Assembly: GCF_017591435.1 (NCBI RefSeq) | Contig: NC_059258.1 | Location: 6,952,571 to 7,016,570 of the forward strand | Origin: Portunus trituberculatus | Taxonomy: Eukaryota; Arthropoda; Malacostraca; Decapoda; Portunidae | Reading direction: 5' to 3' | Length of the DNA stretch: 64,000 nt | Part shown: positions 31,050-64,000 of the stretch, piece by piece | How the letters are laid out: each line of letters starts with the position of its first letter | Position numbering within the stretch: position 1 is the stretch's first letter | The notes under the pieces: model-generated | Seen by the model: only the letters and a program-made list of their open reading frames with translations | What the model was told of the DNA's origin: nothing | Database searches by the model: none | Program-made: the position numbers and the translations under genes

Positions 31050-31115
31050 CACTACTTTACAAACATGGCGGCGAGCAGAATGAAACGCTACTCATTACGT
31101 GAACGGATAAGATAC
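31050..31115 (+). CDS. Possible short exon, unassigned
   Basis: A pyrimidine tract and TTTCCAG precede ACATGGCGGC, from which MAASRMKRYSLRERIRY reads to a GTAAAT donor-like site. The start context matches the VPS8 and YY1-type pattern. No partner exons were found and the peptide is not recognised, so this may be chance. Confidence 0.15.
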
Positions 31116-31547
31116 GTAAATATGTATGTATGTCTGGGAGTATAGGAGTGATGAACCACCAAACACACACAGTAACGTCACCACACACACAGACAGAGAG
31201 ACAGAAAGAGAGACAGAGAAAAGATCAACAATGAATCACAAAAATATATATCAATTAGAAAAACGTAAACTAAAAAATAAAAAGACTAAATAATAAATAA
31301 AAAGACACAAAGCACTATTATCATTTCTCTCTCAATATGAAGGCCATGGTGCAACAAGACACTGTATGTATGTGTGTGTGTATGTATGTATGTATGATGA
31401 TTTAAATTTATCCACCTTTGAAATTCCCCTTAAGTTTCCCTATGACAGCAGAGTAACCACAGCCACAGCCACAGCGACACCCAATCACTCAATCAACGCA
31501 CATATAATCCAATGTTTTTATCAGGGAAAGAAGAGTGTGCTGTGTTT

Positions 31548-32345
31548 GTGGCCACAGCATGGTGAGGTGGTGCTGTGTCAGGTTACCACAGCGTGTTTTG
31601 ATGATAATGAGGTTTTTGTTAGGGTAGGTTAGGTGTCATTGCTGTGGTCTGGAGTCACACCAATCAATAATGGTAATGCTGTGTTTATATTCAGCACAGC
31701 ATGGTTAGATGATATTAATGTTATGTTTGTCACAGCTTGGTTTGGTGCTAATGCTATGGTTTGGTTGTCACAGCATTTAGTTGAGAGTAATGCTGTTATA
31801 TCTGTCACAGCAAGCTTAGATGATAATGCTGTGTTTATAGTTTGTCGCTGCAAGGTTAGGTAGTGTTAATGCTGTGTTATATCTGTCACAGCAAGCTTAG
31901 ATAATAATGCTGTGTTTATAGTTTGTCACAGCAAGGTTAAGTAGTGTCAATGCTGTGTTATGTTACTCACAGCAAGCTTGGATGATAATGCTGTGTTTAT
32001 AGTTTGTCGCAGCAAGGCTAGGTAGTGTTAATGCTGTGTTATAGTTTGTCACAGCAAGGCTAGGTAGTGTTAATGCTGTGTTATATCAGTCACAGCAAGT
32101 TCAGATGATAATGCTGTGTTTATAGTTTGTCGCAGCAAGGTTAGGTAGTGTCAATGCTGTGTTATGTAAGTCACAGCAAGTTCAGATGAAAATGCTGTGT
32201 TTATAGTTAGTCACAGCAAGGCTAGATGATGGTAATGCTGTGTTATAAAAGTCACAGCAAGGCTAAGTGAAGGTAATGCTGTATTTTAACTTAGCACAGC
32301 AAGATTAAATGACAATGCTGTGATTATTAGGCACAGCAAGGCCCA
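31548..32345. repeat. About 40-bp tandem units with TGCTGTG/CACAGCA inverted motifs
   Basis: About twenty units each hold TGCTGTG, a 10-16 base spacer, then CACAGCA. Each can form a short hairpin, and adjacent units can also pair. Two unit types alternate (one with GATGATAATGCTGTGTTTAT, one with TAGTGTTAATGCTGTGTTAT), giving an 81-bp higher-order period. Intergenic, 3' of VPS4. Confidence 0.9.
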
Positions 32346-32644
32346 GATAAGCTTAGATGCTGCAATTCCATTACCACAGACAGTAAAAACAATAATGCTG
32401 TTTATATTAGCCACAGAATAGCTACAAAACCCCCAATGCTGTGAAACTTTGTCCTTATCTATTCCTTACAAGCACTCTATGTCACAATCACCACAGAATC
32501 ATCCCCATACCATTCACCCATTCCCATAGCCCCTTTCTTCCCTTCACAGCATTAGGTAAAGAAGTAATGGGTTTCTTGTACCTTTAGTGTCCCCTGGCTT
32601 AGAAGTGAGGGTAAGTACATTGCAAGCCTTTCTGTACTGCTTCT

Positions 32645-33250
32645 CTAGTGTTTGTGTTGTTTAAGGTTTAAATGTCAGGGTTTTTTTTCATTTTTTTGTT
32701 GTCTTTCTCTTGTTTGTTTTGTGATCTCTTGTTTTTTGTTTACTTGTCTTTCTTTTTTCTTATTTGATTCATCTTTTTCTTTATTTCTGGTTTTCTTTTT
32801 TGTTGTAGTTTTGTTTTCTTGTTTCTTTACTTCCTTCTTACTTTTTCTCTATTTTTCTTTCATTTGTGTTTGTTTATATTTTTCTCTCCTTTTCTGCTTC
32901 ATTTGTTTCTTTCTTTCATTTTTGTCTGTATTTTGCACATTCTTCTTATTTTCATCTTTTTCTCCTCTTGCTCACTTTTCCTTCCTTTCCTTCACTTTCC
33001 CCTCATTCTCCTCCATCAATCTTATTTCTCCCTTTTATTCCCTCTTCTACTTTCCTCTCCTCTCCTTCCACCCTTCTCTATCCTTCCTCTTCCTTTCTTT
33101 CCTTCATTATTCCTCTATCTTCCATTCCTTCACCATTACTCCATCTTTCCTTCCTTCTTTCACTTTTAATCTCTACCTTTCCTATCTTTTCCTTAATTTC
33201 AACAACAAATAACATCAATATATCCCTTTTTTTCATTTCAATATTACCAA
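32645..33250. other. Pyrimidine-rich tract
   Basis: The plus strand is T/C-rich for about 600 bases (TTTCTTT, CCTTCCTC types). A similar T-rich tract fills 35290-35900 inside VPS4 intron 7. Neither codes for a plausible protein. Confidence 0.7.
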
Positions 33251-33719
33251 CCACTCTGCTTCAACCTCCATCATTTACCTCTCTACATTAATCCTAGCTA
33301 TCCTCTTCCCTCTACATTTAACAGAAGCAGTAGCAAGTTCACCCTTCATCACAGGAGAGAGTAAATAGTGTTAAAAATATGAGAAAGACAAGGCAAGAGT
33401 AATACTGAGAAAGGGAGGAGAGATTTGAAGGGAGTGTGTGAGGGTGAGGTGCAGTGGTGGGGAGAGAATGATGATGATGATGAGGGTTCTGGACCAAGGC
33501 TGAAGCTCCCCCTCCTCTCCATCAGGCAAGTGTTCAAGGGAGGGGAGAGTCAGGGAAGGTCTCTATGTGATACCTCACTGCACAGGCCCCACAACACAGC
33601 TCACGTCATACAGTGTCGCCACCAGTGTGTGTGTGTGTGTGTGTTAATATGAGGAAGGGTTTTGTTGGTTCTAATCTAGCTTTTGTTTGTATTTGAGGGT
33701 TTAATGTGTATCTTTTTAA

Positions 33720-33811
<92 letters not shown>

Positions 33812-33852
33812 TAATATGAGGAAGTTTTTGTTGGTTCTAATCAAGTTTTTGC

Positions 33853-33906
<54 letters not shown>
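33720..33906. repeat. Paired (GT)n runs
   Basis: GT runs at 33720-33807 and 33860-33906 are separated by TGTTAATATGAGGAAG-type sequence that also occurs at 33643-33660, so the whole unit seems duplicated. Further GT runs lie at 34662-34678 and 34775-34835. Confidence 0.93.
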
Positions 33907-33909
<3 letters not shown>

Positions 33910-34030
33910 AGTTTTTCCATTTTTTGCTTCCAATTTGTTGGTTTCAGTGTTTTTAAAATGTGTTTGTGTGTGTTTAAGTTGGAACAGGTGAAGTTTGGTT
34001 TGTTTGGTGTTTTCTTTAGTGTGTGTGTGT

Positions 34031-34322
34031 TTCATTGTTTGATCTGCTGCAGTCTCTGACGAGACAGCCAGACATTACCCTACGGAATGAGCTCAGAGCT
34101 CATTATTTCCGATCTTTGGATAGGCCTGAGATCAGGCACACACCACACACCGGGACAACAAGGTCACAACTCCTTGATTTACATCCCGTACCTACTCACT
34201 GCTAGGTGAACAGGGGCTACACGTGAAAGAAGACACACCCAAATATCTCCACCCGGCCGGGGAATTGAACCCCGGTCCTCTGGCTTGTGAAGCCAGCGCT
34301 CTAACCACTGAGCTACCGGGCG
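34031..34322 (-). mobile_element. tRNA-Val(CAC)-derived SINE, copy with intact tRNA-like head
   Basis: This is the best-preserved copy. The head (minus strand, 34258-34322) folds as a full cloverleaf: acceptor stem GCCCGGT/GCCGGGT, D arm, anticodon stem CTGGC/GCCAG around loop TTCACAA (anticodon CAC, Val) and T arm CGGGG/CCCCG. The body and tail match the copy at 559-844. (GT)n borders both ends. A standalone tRNA gene is unlikely because the SINE body follows directly. Confidence 0.88.
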
Positions 34323-34543
34323 TGTGTGTGTGTGTGTGTGTTTTGCATTGTAAGAAAAGTAAGTCAAGCTGGTGTTGTGTTGCATGTTGTGTTTAGATTA
34401 TCATGTTTTTTGTGTTTATATTTGTGGATTAAGTGTGTTTTTTAAAATATATGTGTTTGTATATTTTGTATTGTGACAGAAATAAGTACTTTGTTTTTTC
34501 TTGTGTTTAGTTTATCATGTTTTTTTGTGAGGTTTACGTGTGT

Positions 34544-34549
34544 TTTATT
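34544..34549 (-). terminator. Candidate VPS4 polyadenylation signal AATAAA
   Basis: This is the first AATAAA on the coding strand after the VPS4 stop, about 358 bp downstream. The intervening 3' UTR would include two (AC)n runs on the coding strand. No strong GU-rich element follows, so the call is weak. Confidence 0.3.
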
Positions 34550-34774
34550 TTGCATTAAAACGAATGAATTAAGCTTCTTTTAGTTCTGCTTCAGACAATA
34601 AACTACCACGATTCATTAAAAAAATCATACGTTTTATCTGTGTACGCTGAGAATACAAGTGTGTGTGTGTGTGTGTGTTTCATTATTTTCTCAACCTCCT
34701 GTAGTGAAAAAAGAAGTTCAATTCTTTTAAAATGCCCCCCAAAATAAAACAATGACACTTTTTAAATATGTAAC

Positions 34775-34838
<64 letters not shown>

Positions 34839-34906
34839 CTGGTGGGCGACTCATGCAGTGTACAGGTCCAACAAACAGCTTAGTATGATGTGACCTTCTC
34901 AGCTCC

Positions 34907-57890
<22,984 letters not shown>

Positions 57891-58139
57891 GGCGGGCGAA
57901 ATACACAGGAAATATCTCACTTCTCAACCTCCTCTGCTCTCCGTCACTCTTCCCTGCATAGACGCGCTGACTCAAAATTCCTCACATTCATAACCTTCAG
58001 AAATCAAACAAAAGAGAGTCGCCATTACTCCCTCAGTATTTATTTAAGAGTCTTGAATTAGTTTATAAAAGATTTGATTCTTTCTAACTTTTCAGATTTT
58101 GTCACTTATGGTTTTAGTAAACACTAGTGAATCCCTAAA

Positions 58140-58147
58140 TGACGTCA
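58140..58147. promoter_or_regulatory. CRE (TGACGTCA) upstream of VPS4
   Basis: A perfect palindromic CREB/ATF site lies 250 bp upstream of the VPS4 start codon. An AP-1/ARE-like TGAGTCAGC also lies within the first 100 bp upstream (about 57965-57973 on the minus strand). No TATA box is obvious. Functional role is inferred from position. Confidence 0.35.
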
Positions 58148-59059
58148 CTATTAAAAGGACCGCTGGGCTTTAAACTTTTATCCCATTAGTGTTATTTTTT
58201 TCTTTTATTTCTTGGTTTTATTATCAAATGTCCTGTTTTGTTATTGAATTTATACGGTGATTTTCTTTAAATATATTCCGTCATAGTTGGTACATATCAG
58301 TTGATCTATTCGTCTCTATCTTTTAAGATTTCCTTGCCCTATAACATATTTCCGTGGTCATTTTGTAATTTTGCTTAAGTATTATGGCTCTATGATATAT
58401 CCGTAGCACCGCGGTCAATATCATATCAATTGATTAATTCTTATCTACCTGATCTATTGATAATTCGTCTATCAATCCTAAGTAAATGATTATACGAATC
58501 TCTAATCAACTTCATGTCGCACAATGTATTAATGTCACCTTGCCTTTACATTAGCTTGCTTTGAATGATGATAGAGACTGCGAGGTTGTCAACTTTTCCG
58601 ATAACATTCTAAACAGTCTATTTTATATATATATATATATTTTTTTCCTTTCTCTTCTAACTTTTCATAACTTTACAGCCGCCATATGTACTTACGATGC
58701 TTTTTCAATATAGGAAGTCTAAATTATACTAGGAAAACTTTGGAGTGTCTGAGAGGTAGTGATGTACCCATTCCATGTATTACGTAACTCAATTATGTGG
58801 GTTATGACAACCACCCCTCTCATTCCAAGCAGTGAGCGAGCCGATGGTATTACTCACAACCTACAATGCCGTGTAGTGTGGCAAATTGATGATAAGATAT
58901 ATTCTTAACCCTCCCTTGTTGTATAGACTGCCACAACAATGAAGTTATCAATCAATATGTCATCAGTAAAATGACTACCTATAGCTTCTTCCTCTTGTTT
59001 CATTATTTTATCTTATTTATTTATCTTTTTTTTTATTCCACATATATCGTGACATATCA

Positions 59060-59215
59060 TTTAGTACCTTTATTTTGTCCATTTATCTATTGCTGCTTGA
59101 CTAGTTGTTATCGTGGCCTATCTATCATTAACTACCTTTATTCTGTCTATTTATTTATCTATTGCTGCTTTACTGGTTGTTATCGTAGCCTATCTTATCA
59201 TGAACTACCTTAAGC
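59060..59215. repeat. About 68-bp tandem duplication
   Basis: Two units share CTTTATT(T/C)TGTC, TTTATCTATTGCTGCTT and TTGTTATCGT(G/A)GCCTATC. Intergenic. Confidence 0.8.
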
Positions 59216-59570
59216 TATAGGGCATTACAGCTTCACATTATCTACTTTGTTTTTCAGGTCGGGCAAGGCAACAGAAGGGAGCTAATGATGATAGTAGTTG
59301 TGGAGCTACAAGACTCTTCTGAAATGCTTCGTTCTCTTATCAAAGTTATCAAGAGCATTTCAGTATCTCGCCTAAGTCATCAACCAACCAATCTCCTCTC
59401 TCTGGCACCATAAGACGCCACTAAAAAACCCTAACAACTTCCATTACAGCTTGTCAGTCATTAGAAGCATTAGAGATACTCTTGAAAACCCCCAACAACT
59501 TGCAGTCCAGCCTATTAAAACACCAATAGAATGATGAAAACACTTGAAAACTCTATTATATTTCCACTAG

Positions 59571-59870
59571 AGCCTCTTAAAGCATTATGAAAACCCTATT
59601 GACTTCCACTAGAGCCTCTTAAAGCATTACAAAAACTGTTGACTTCCACTAAAGCCTCTTAAAACATTACGAAAACCCTATTGACTTCCACTAGAGCCTC
59701 TTAAAGCATTACAAAAACTCTATTGACTTCCACTAGCCTCTTAAAGCATTATGAAAACCCTATTGACTTCCACTAAAGCCTCTTAAAGCATTATGAAAAC
59801 CCTATTGACTTCCACTAGAGCCTCTTAAAGCATTATGAAAACTGTTGACTTCCACTAAAGCATTACTATT
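59571..59870. repeat. 42-bp minisatellite, about 7 copies
   Basis: Units of CCTCTTAAAGCATTATGAAA then ACCCTATTGACTTCCACTAG. Looser relatives continue either side (59460-60110, 60360-60420, 61040-61300) as AACACCCTTGAAAACCC motifs. Confidence 0.9.
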
Positions 59871-60153
59871 ATGAAAACGTCCAACGGCTTCCACTAGAAC
59901 CTTGAAAACACTAGTACCACCCACAAGTCTGTAAAACTCATATTAGAACCTTGAATACAGCCATTAAAATCACTAGTTACTACCATATTGTTCAGATTTC
60001 ACTACTAAACTCATTAAAACATTCTTGAATATTTGTTACTCAGAATCATGAAAACACCCTTGAAAACCCAAATACCTTCTATCAATCTCTATTTAAATAT
60101 CATGACTATATTATTTGCTACCCTAACAATACTTCAAATTGAGAAACATCCAC

Positions 60154-60362
60154 TAACCCTTCCAGTACTGGGACACATTTTTACCTTGAGTTTTGGTTGT
60201 GATTAGATTTTATTGACTTTAGGAAGGTTCTATGGAGGTCATAAGATTAATGGCCAGTCTTCACCATTTAAATTCCCACGTAAGTTTCTGAAGCTGTATA
60301 AAATCACTAGATAGTCAGCAGAATGAATATGAAAACTCATTATGGTACTGAACAGTGGTTAA
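60154..60362 (+). mobile_element. TTAA-type MITE, copy 4
   Basis: The element begins TAACCCTTCCAGTACTGGGA and ends ATGGTACTGAACAGTGGTTAA, with the family core between. It is the rightmost copy and lies outside any recognised gene. Confidence 0.68.
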
Positions 60363-60432
60363 ACTATTAAAATGTTACTAGAACCATGAAAACACCCTTG
60401 AAAACCCTATTAACTTTGAAGCTTGTCAATGG

Positions 60433-60464
<32 letters not shown>

Positions 60465-60550
60465 CAAGTAAAGGCTAATGCAAAGACACACACATTTATG
60501 CACCTCTAATTTCTCTTGCAACAGAAATACAACTGAGTAAGAACGACAAT

Positions 60551-60551
60551 C

Positions 60552-60613
<62 letters not shown>
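60551..60613. repeat. (AAT)n
   Basis: A 63-bp ATA trinucleotide run, with a (GT)n at 60433-60462 nearby. Confidence 0.95.
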
Positions 60614-62940
60614 CACTTGGTTGGTTTAAGTAAAAATTGAAACAAATTGACAAACACTCTTGCTTCACAGGGTCTCACCAACCTCATACACTGGCTACAC
60701 TGGCTCACACTGTTACCAATTAACCTTCACTGACATACCATAAACAAAAAGAAAAACATTGAAACTTCTCTCAAAAAGGTTACATATGGAAGGTACCTCT
60801 GGCCATACCTGTACTAATTAATCCCTGTGGATCACCTCACACACCTGCCTGTCACACAATTGAGGTTCTGTGCCCTGTTACCTGCTCTCTCTCTCTCTCC
60901 AAGTTGTGGAAAGTATTAGTCTTTTTTATGCTTTTTTTCTGTTATTGGTGTGAAATAATTGCTTACCTATCACAATAAATGCAATAACTTTCAATACATT
61001 TCTTTAAAGCAGTCAAGATACAAAACTATTCTTAAAACTTGCTAGAATCATGAAAACACCTTTGAAACACCCTGCATTACATTTCCACTACAACCAGTAA
61101 AGAGAAGTGGAGGAAGGAATGATTCTCAAACAATAAGAACCACAGAAACACTCTTGAAAACCCTTAATAACTTCTAATAATGTAAAAAAAATTACTCAAT
61201 ATACTAACAACTTCCTGGAAACACCCCTGAAAACCCTTAGTAACTTCCAATTAAACCCAAAATTTACTCAAAACATTATCAAACTCATAAAAAAAAAATT
61301 AAAAACCTTCAAATAACTTCCAATACCCGATCAACAAGTACCAAAAACACACACTCCTTATCAAACCCAACCAGAAACATGCAAACCCCCTTGAAACCTC
61401 AACCCCTCCAAACACCAGCACACAAGAGAGCAGAGCATTTCAAGACTACAGACCCTTGTGTTGTAGATCATTAATGTTTTGTGTTGGCAACAGTGACACA
61501 GACACCTTGACAACACTTCAGCAGGTAGCATGACAACTTCCTCTAGTTTGTGACGCAGGGAAGTGGGTGAGTGGTGAGTGGTGGTGAGTGATGGGGAGCA
61601 ATGGTTAGCAAGAGGCGCAGGAGGACAGACAGAGGTACTATTAACAAGACCATGCTTACTGATGAGCGCATTCACAATTCTTACACATTCTACAAACGTT
61701 GCTATGTAAAATATTGAGTCCCTTGGTAGTAATGGTAGTGACGGTTGGGTGTTACGCCTCAACAGACAAGGGGGTGTTGAAAGCATCGCCAAATGTCTTC
61801 TCTACAAGTGTCTGGCTGTTTCTCCATCTCATTCTCAAAACAAAACAGTTACTTCATGACAGCTCTTTGCTTCTGTGTCTAGCTGTGTGTTGGTCTGCGG
61901 TTCTCAAGACCAGAGTGCTGCAGTGTGTTGTGGTCCACAGCTGTTGTCTGAAGTGTGGCTGTGTTGTGTTGTGTTGTGAGCCTTCCCTTACTTGGCTTGG
62001 GTCAGTGTCACCCTGCTACTGAGGCTGACAGGCTGACAGGGTGACAGCCAGACACGCACGGCCCTGCCACAGCTTCTCAGACTGACAGAACAAAAGGAAA
62101 CAAAAGCTGGGCAGCACGTCAACACTTGAGGCCCGGCGGCGGCGGTGGCGGCGGCAATGGCAGCAGTGGAGCCGGCCGCCACAAACAAACACACAGTATA
62201 AGGCAAGTGTTTCATGTCAAGGTCCTGCCGTTCCTCCACCTTGCAGTGCCTTGGATAAATGTTAGGTATAAAAACTGCAGCCGTCCCGGTGTGTTGGCTG
62301 GGTGGCTGGCTGGCGGAGGACAATACTGATCACACCACACCACTCACACCCAACCCTCTCCCTGCACACCGCCCCACCCCGCCTCGCCTCACACCCACCC
62401 CCCCTGCCGCTGCCGCCGCCGCTGCCACTGCCGCTGCCACCCAAGCCCAATGAGGTTGCAAATCTTAGTGCGTCTCAACTTGAGACAGTTCCCGGCTGGC
62501 TCTCCAGCAGCGGCAGGGGCAGCAGGAGTGACAGACTGTGGGAGTGTTAAGTACAAAACAAGGACGGAGGGTGGCAATCCTCCTGCCTCCAGCCCCCACG
62601 CCAACACTGTGGGACGTGTCGGCCGCTCTGAGGCAAAGCTCGTACCACTGGGGGAGTGCAAGCGGCAGGACCCCCGGCCACTCCACGCTGGGCTGACACA
62701 TGGTGAGGGTGGTGGTGAGGATGTTGGGGTGTGGGGAGTGGGGTGTCTCGACGCGGCCCGCCGGTGCTGGGCCAACAGACTTATAACATAGTCACAGCCA
62801 ATTCATGCAATAATTGTTTGAGTTACGAGGGACCAATTTGACACAAGTGAGGGCGTGTGTTGCCCTGCGGCGTGACTCAGTGACGCCTGATATGTGGCCC
62901 TCTCAGCCAGACCAGACCAAACACCACAGTGCCGTGCCGC

Positions 62941-62946
62941 TTTATT
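62941..62946 (-). terminator. Candidate polyadenylation signal of a gene to the right
   Basis: AATAAA on the minus strand is followed by GT-rich GTGGTGTTTGG about 20 bp on. The 63-64 kb sequence could then be the end of a 3' UTR whose coding part is off the right edge. No coding exon supports it. Confidence 0.2.
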
Positions 62947-64000
62947 GTCTTGCAGTGATGGGCAGGGGGCAAGGGTAGTGGGGGCAGCCCAGCAGGGAGT
63001 GAGGGCAGGGGGTGGGTGGGTGGGGTGGCCGGGAGTCACCGCCGCTGCACTACAACATCTGAATCTCATAATTAAATCACATGAACTTGGTTCCACATCA
63101 TTTTACTTCAAAAATACCTGTAAAAGCAGCAAGACTTAGGAAGCTAATATATCTCAAAAATATCAGGGGCACTTGTCAGGCAGATCACCAGGCGGGGCTC
63201 TAGGGCACCGGAGCACTGGGGCACTGAGGGACTGGTAGTGGTGGCGGCGGTGGTGGTGGTGTGGTGGCTGTGGTGACCTATCATGATAACTCCAGGCATT
63301 ACTGACCTACAGATGACCTAGTGCATCCCCCACAGGCACCACAACACAGCCCGGAGCAACACAATACAGCACTGCTTCCCTGCCTGGCGTGCTGGCTGCA
63401 AGGAGCCCTGTCCCTGCCACCACCAACACTCACACAAACAACAGTTCCTGACGAGTGCCTGGGGGGTGCCTGTAGAGTGCCTGTGGGTGCCTGGGGGCAG
63501 GGAACATTACAAACTACACAGCACACTCACGCACCACCCGATGACACTGCTGTGATAAATGTAGGGTCATCAGATCACACGATACAGGGGGAAGATGAGC
63601 AGGAAACAGCAGGATACAGCAGGGGGTGGCAGGGGGGACAGCAGGAGGACACCAGACAATACAAGAATAGGAGAATAGGATGCAAAACGGCCCAGTGGAA
63701 GACAGAGGCACGTTAACTGTAGCCGAAAGGAAACATCATATACGTAAAAATCAAACAAGACATAAATGAGTGGAAAAAATGTGGATTGTGGGCAGAAAGA
63801 CAATTAGACATGTGGTGAGGTGAAATACAGGATTACAGCTTGAGTGGAAGACAGGATGTGGACTACGTAAGACACCGCAGGAAGGTACTGGTGGAGAGGT
63901 GGAGGAAAGGGAAGGGTTTATATGAAAGAGTGAAGATAAAACTTGGCTTAACTGAAGAATTGAAGAGATAAATAAAGGAACAGAAGAAATGAGAAATTAG

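Larger units (their letters stand above)
58150..64000. other. Right-hand intergenic region, no recognised gene
   Basis: AT-rich up to about 61 kb with MITE, minisatellite and simple repeats; then GC-rich from about 61.9 to 63.7 kb with GGC-type and CCACC-type runs. Several short open frames occur in the GC-rich part, but none resembles a known protein. It may be UTR or regulatory sequence. Confidence 0.45.

Noticed and set aside
32652..33291. Phe/Leu/Ser-rich frame of 186 codons, and similar at 35259-35807
   Set aside because: Pyrimidine-rich low-complexity sequence gives hydrophobic frames by composition; no family resemblance.
34258..34322. Functional tRNA-Val(CAC) gene
   Set aside because: The cloverleaf is intact, but a fixed SINE body follows and the same head-body unit recurs at 559, 6961 and 42218.
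61988..62791. Several 60-130 codon frames in the GC-rich right end
   Set aside because: Frames overlap on both strands and are Ala/Pro/Gly-rich by base composition; none resembles a known protein.

Overview
This is eukaryotic genomic DNA, most likely from a decapod crustacean (a crab-like genome fits best). The evidence is: intron-rich animal genes with GT-AG junctions; degenerate TTAGG/CCTAA tracts, the arthropod telomere motif; very dense (AC)n, (AG)n, (AT)n and longer satellite repeats; tRNA-derived SINEs; and many broken non-LTR retrotransposon copies. The species is an inference and is not proven here. No bacterial-type operon or CRISPR locus is present.

Only two host genes can be assembled with confidence, both on the minus strand. 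VPS8 (53-23986) is a subunit of the CORVET endosomal tethering complex. Fifteen exons give the first 962 codons in one open frame, and the C-terminal third lies beyond the left edge. VPS4 (34907-57890) is the AAA ATPase that disassembles ESCRT-III. Eight exons give a complete 444-residue protein, with the MIT domain, Walker A, Walker B and Arg-finger motifs intact. Both proteins act on endosomes, one in early-endosome tethering and one in ESCRT-III recycling, and they sit head to tail about 11 kb apart. Co-regulation is possible but not shown.

Layout: 1-24 kb is VPS8, whose introns are filled with LINE, SINE, MITE and minisatellite sequence. 24-35 kb is intergenic. It holds the VPS8 promoter region, a 766-bp (AT)n array beside a SINE tail, a tandem CRE pair with no gene assigned, a 160-bp satellite, a mariner-like remnant and an array of about twenty short hairpin-forming units. 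35-58 kb is VPS4, whose introns carry nearly full-length LINEs, a 3.5-kb GGTTGTTA satellite and two small copies of VPS4 exon ends. 58-64 kb has no gene I can recognise; it may include the 3' UTR of a minus-strand gene to the right.

The most unusual pattern is that nearly every LINE copy and every tRNA-Val SINE copy is embedded in (AC)n/(GT)n microsatellite, often on both sides. All LINE families also end in a common short tandem tail around ACTAGGTAAATACA that runs straight into (AC)n. This suggests retrotransposons that use AC microsatellites as landing sites. A second oddity, at about 7.06-7.30 kb, is a collinear interleaving of SINE and LINE pieces that may be a collapsed-haplotype assembly chimera. 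The LINEs are broken by many frameshifts while all 23 host exons keep frame, so the decay looks real and not a general sequencing-error effect.
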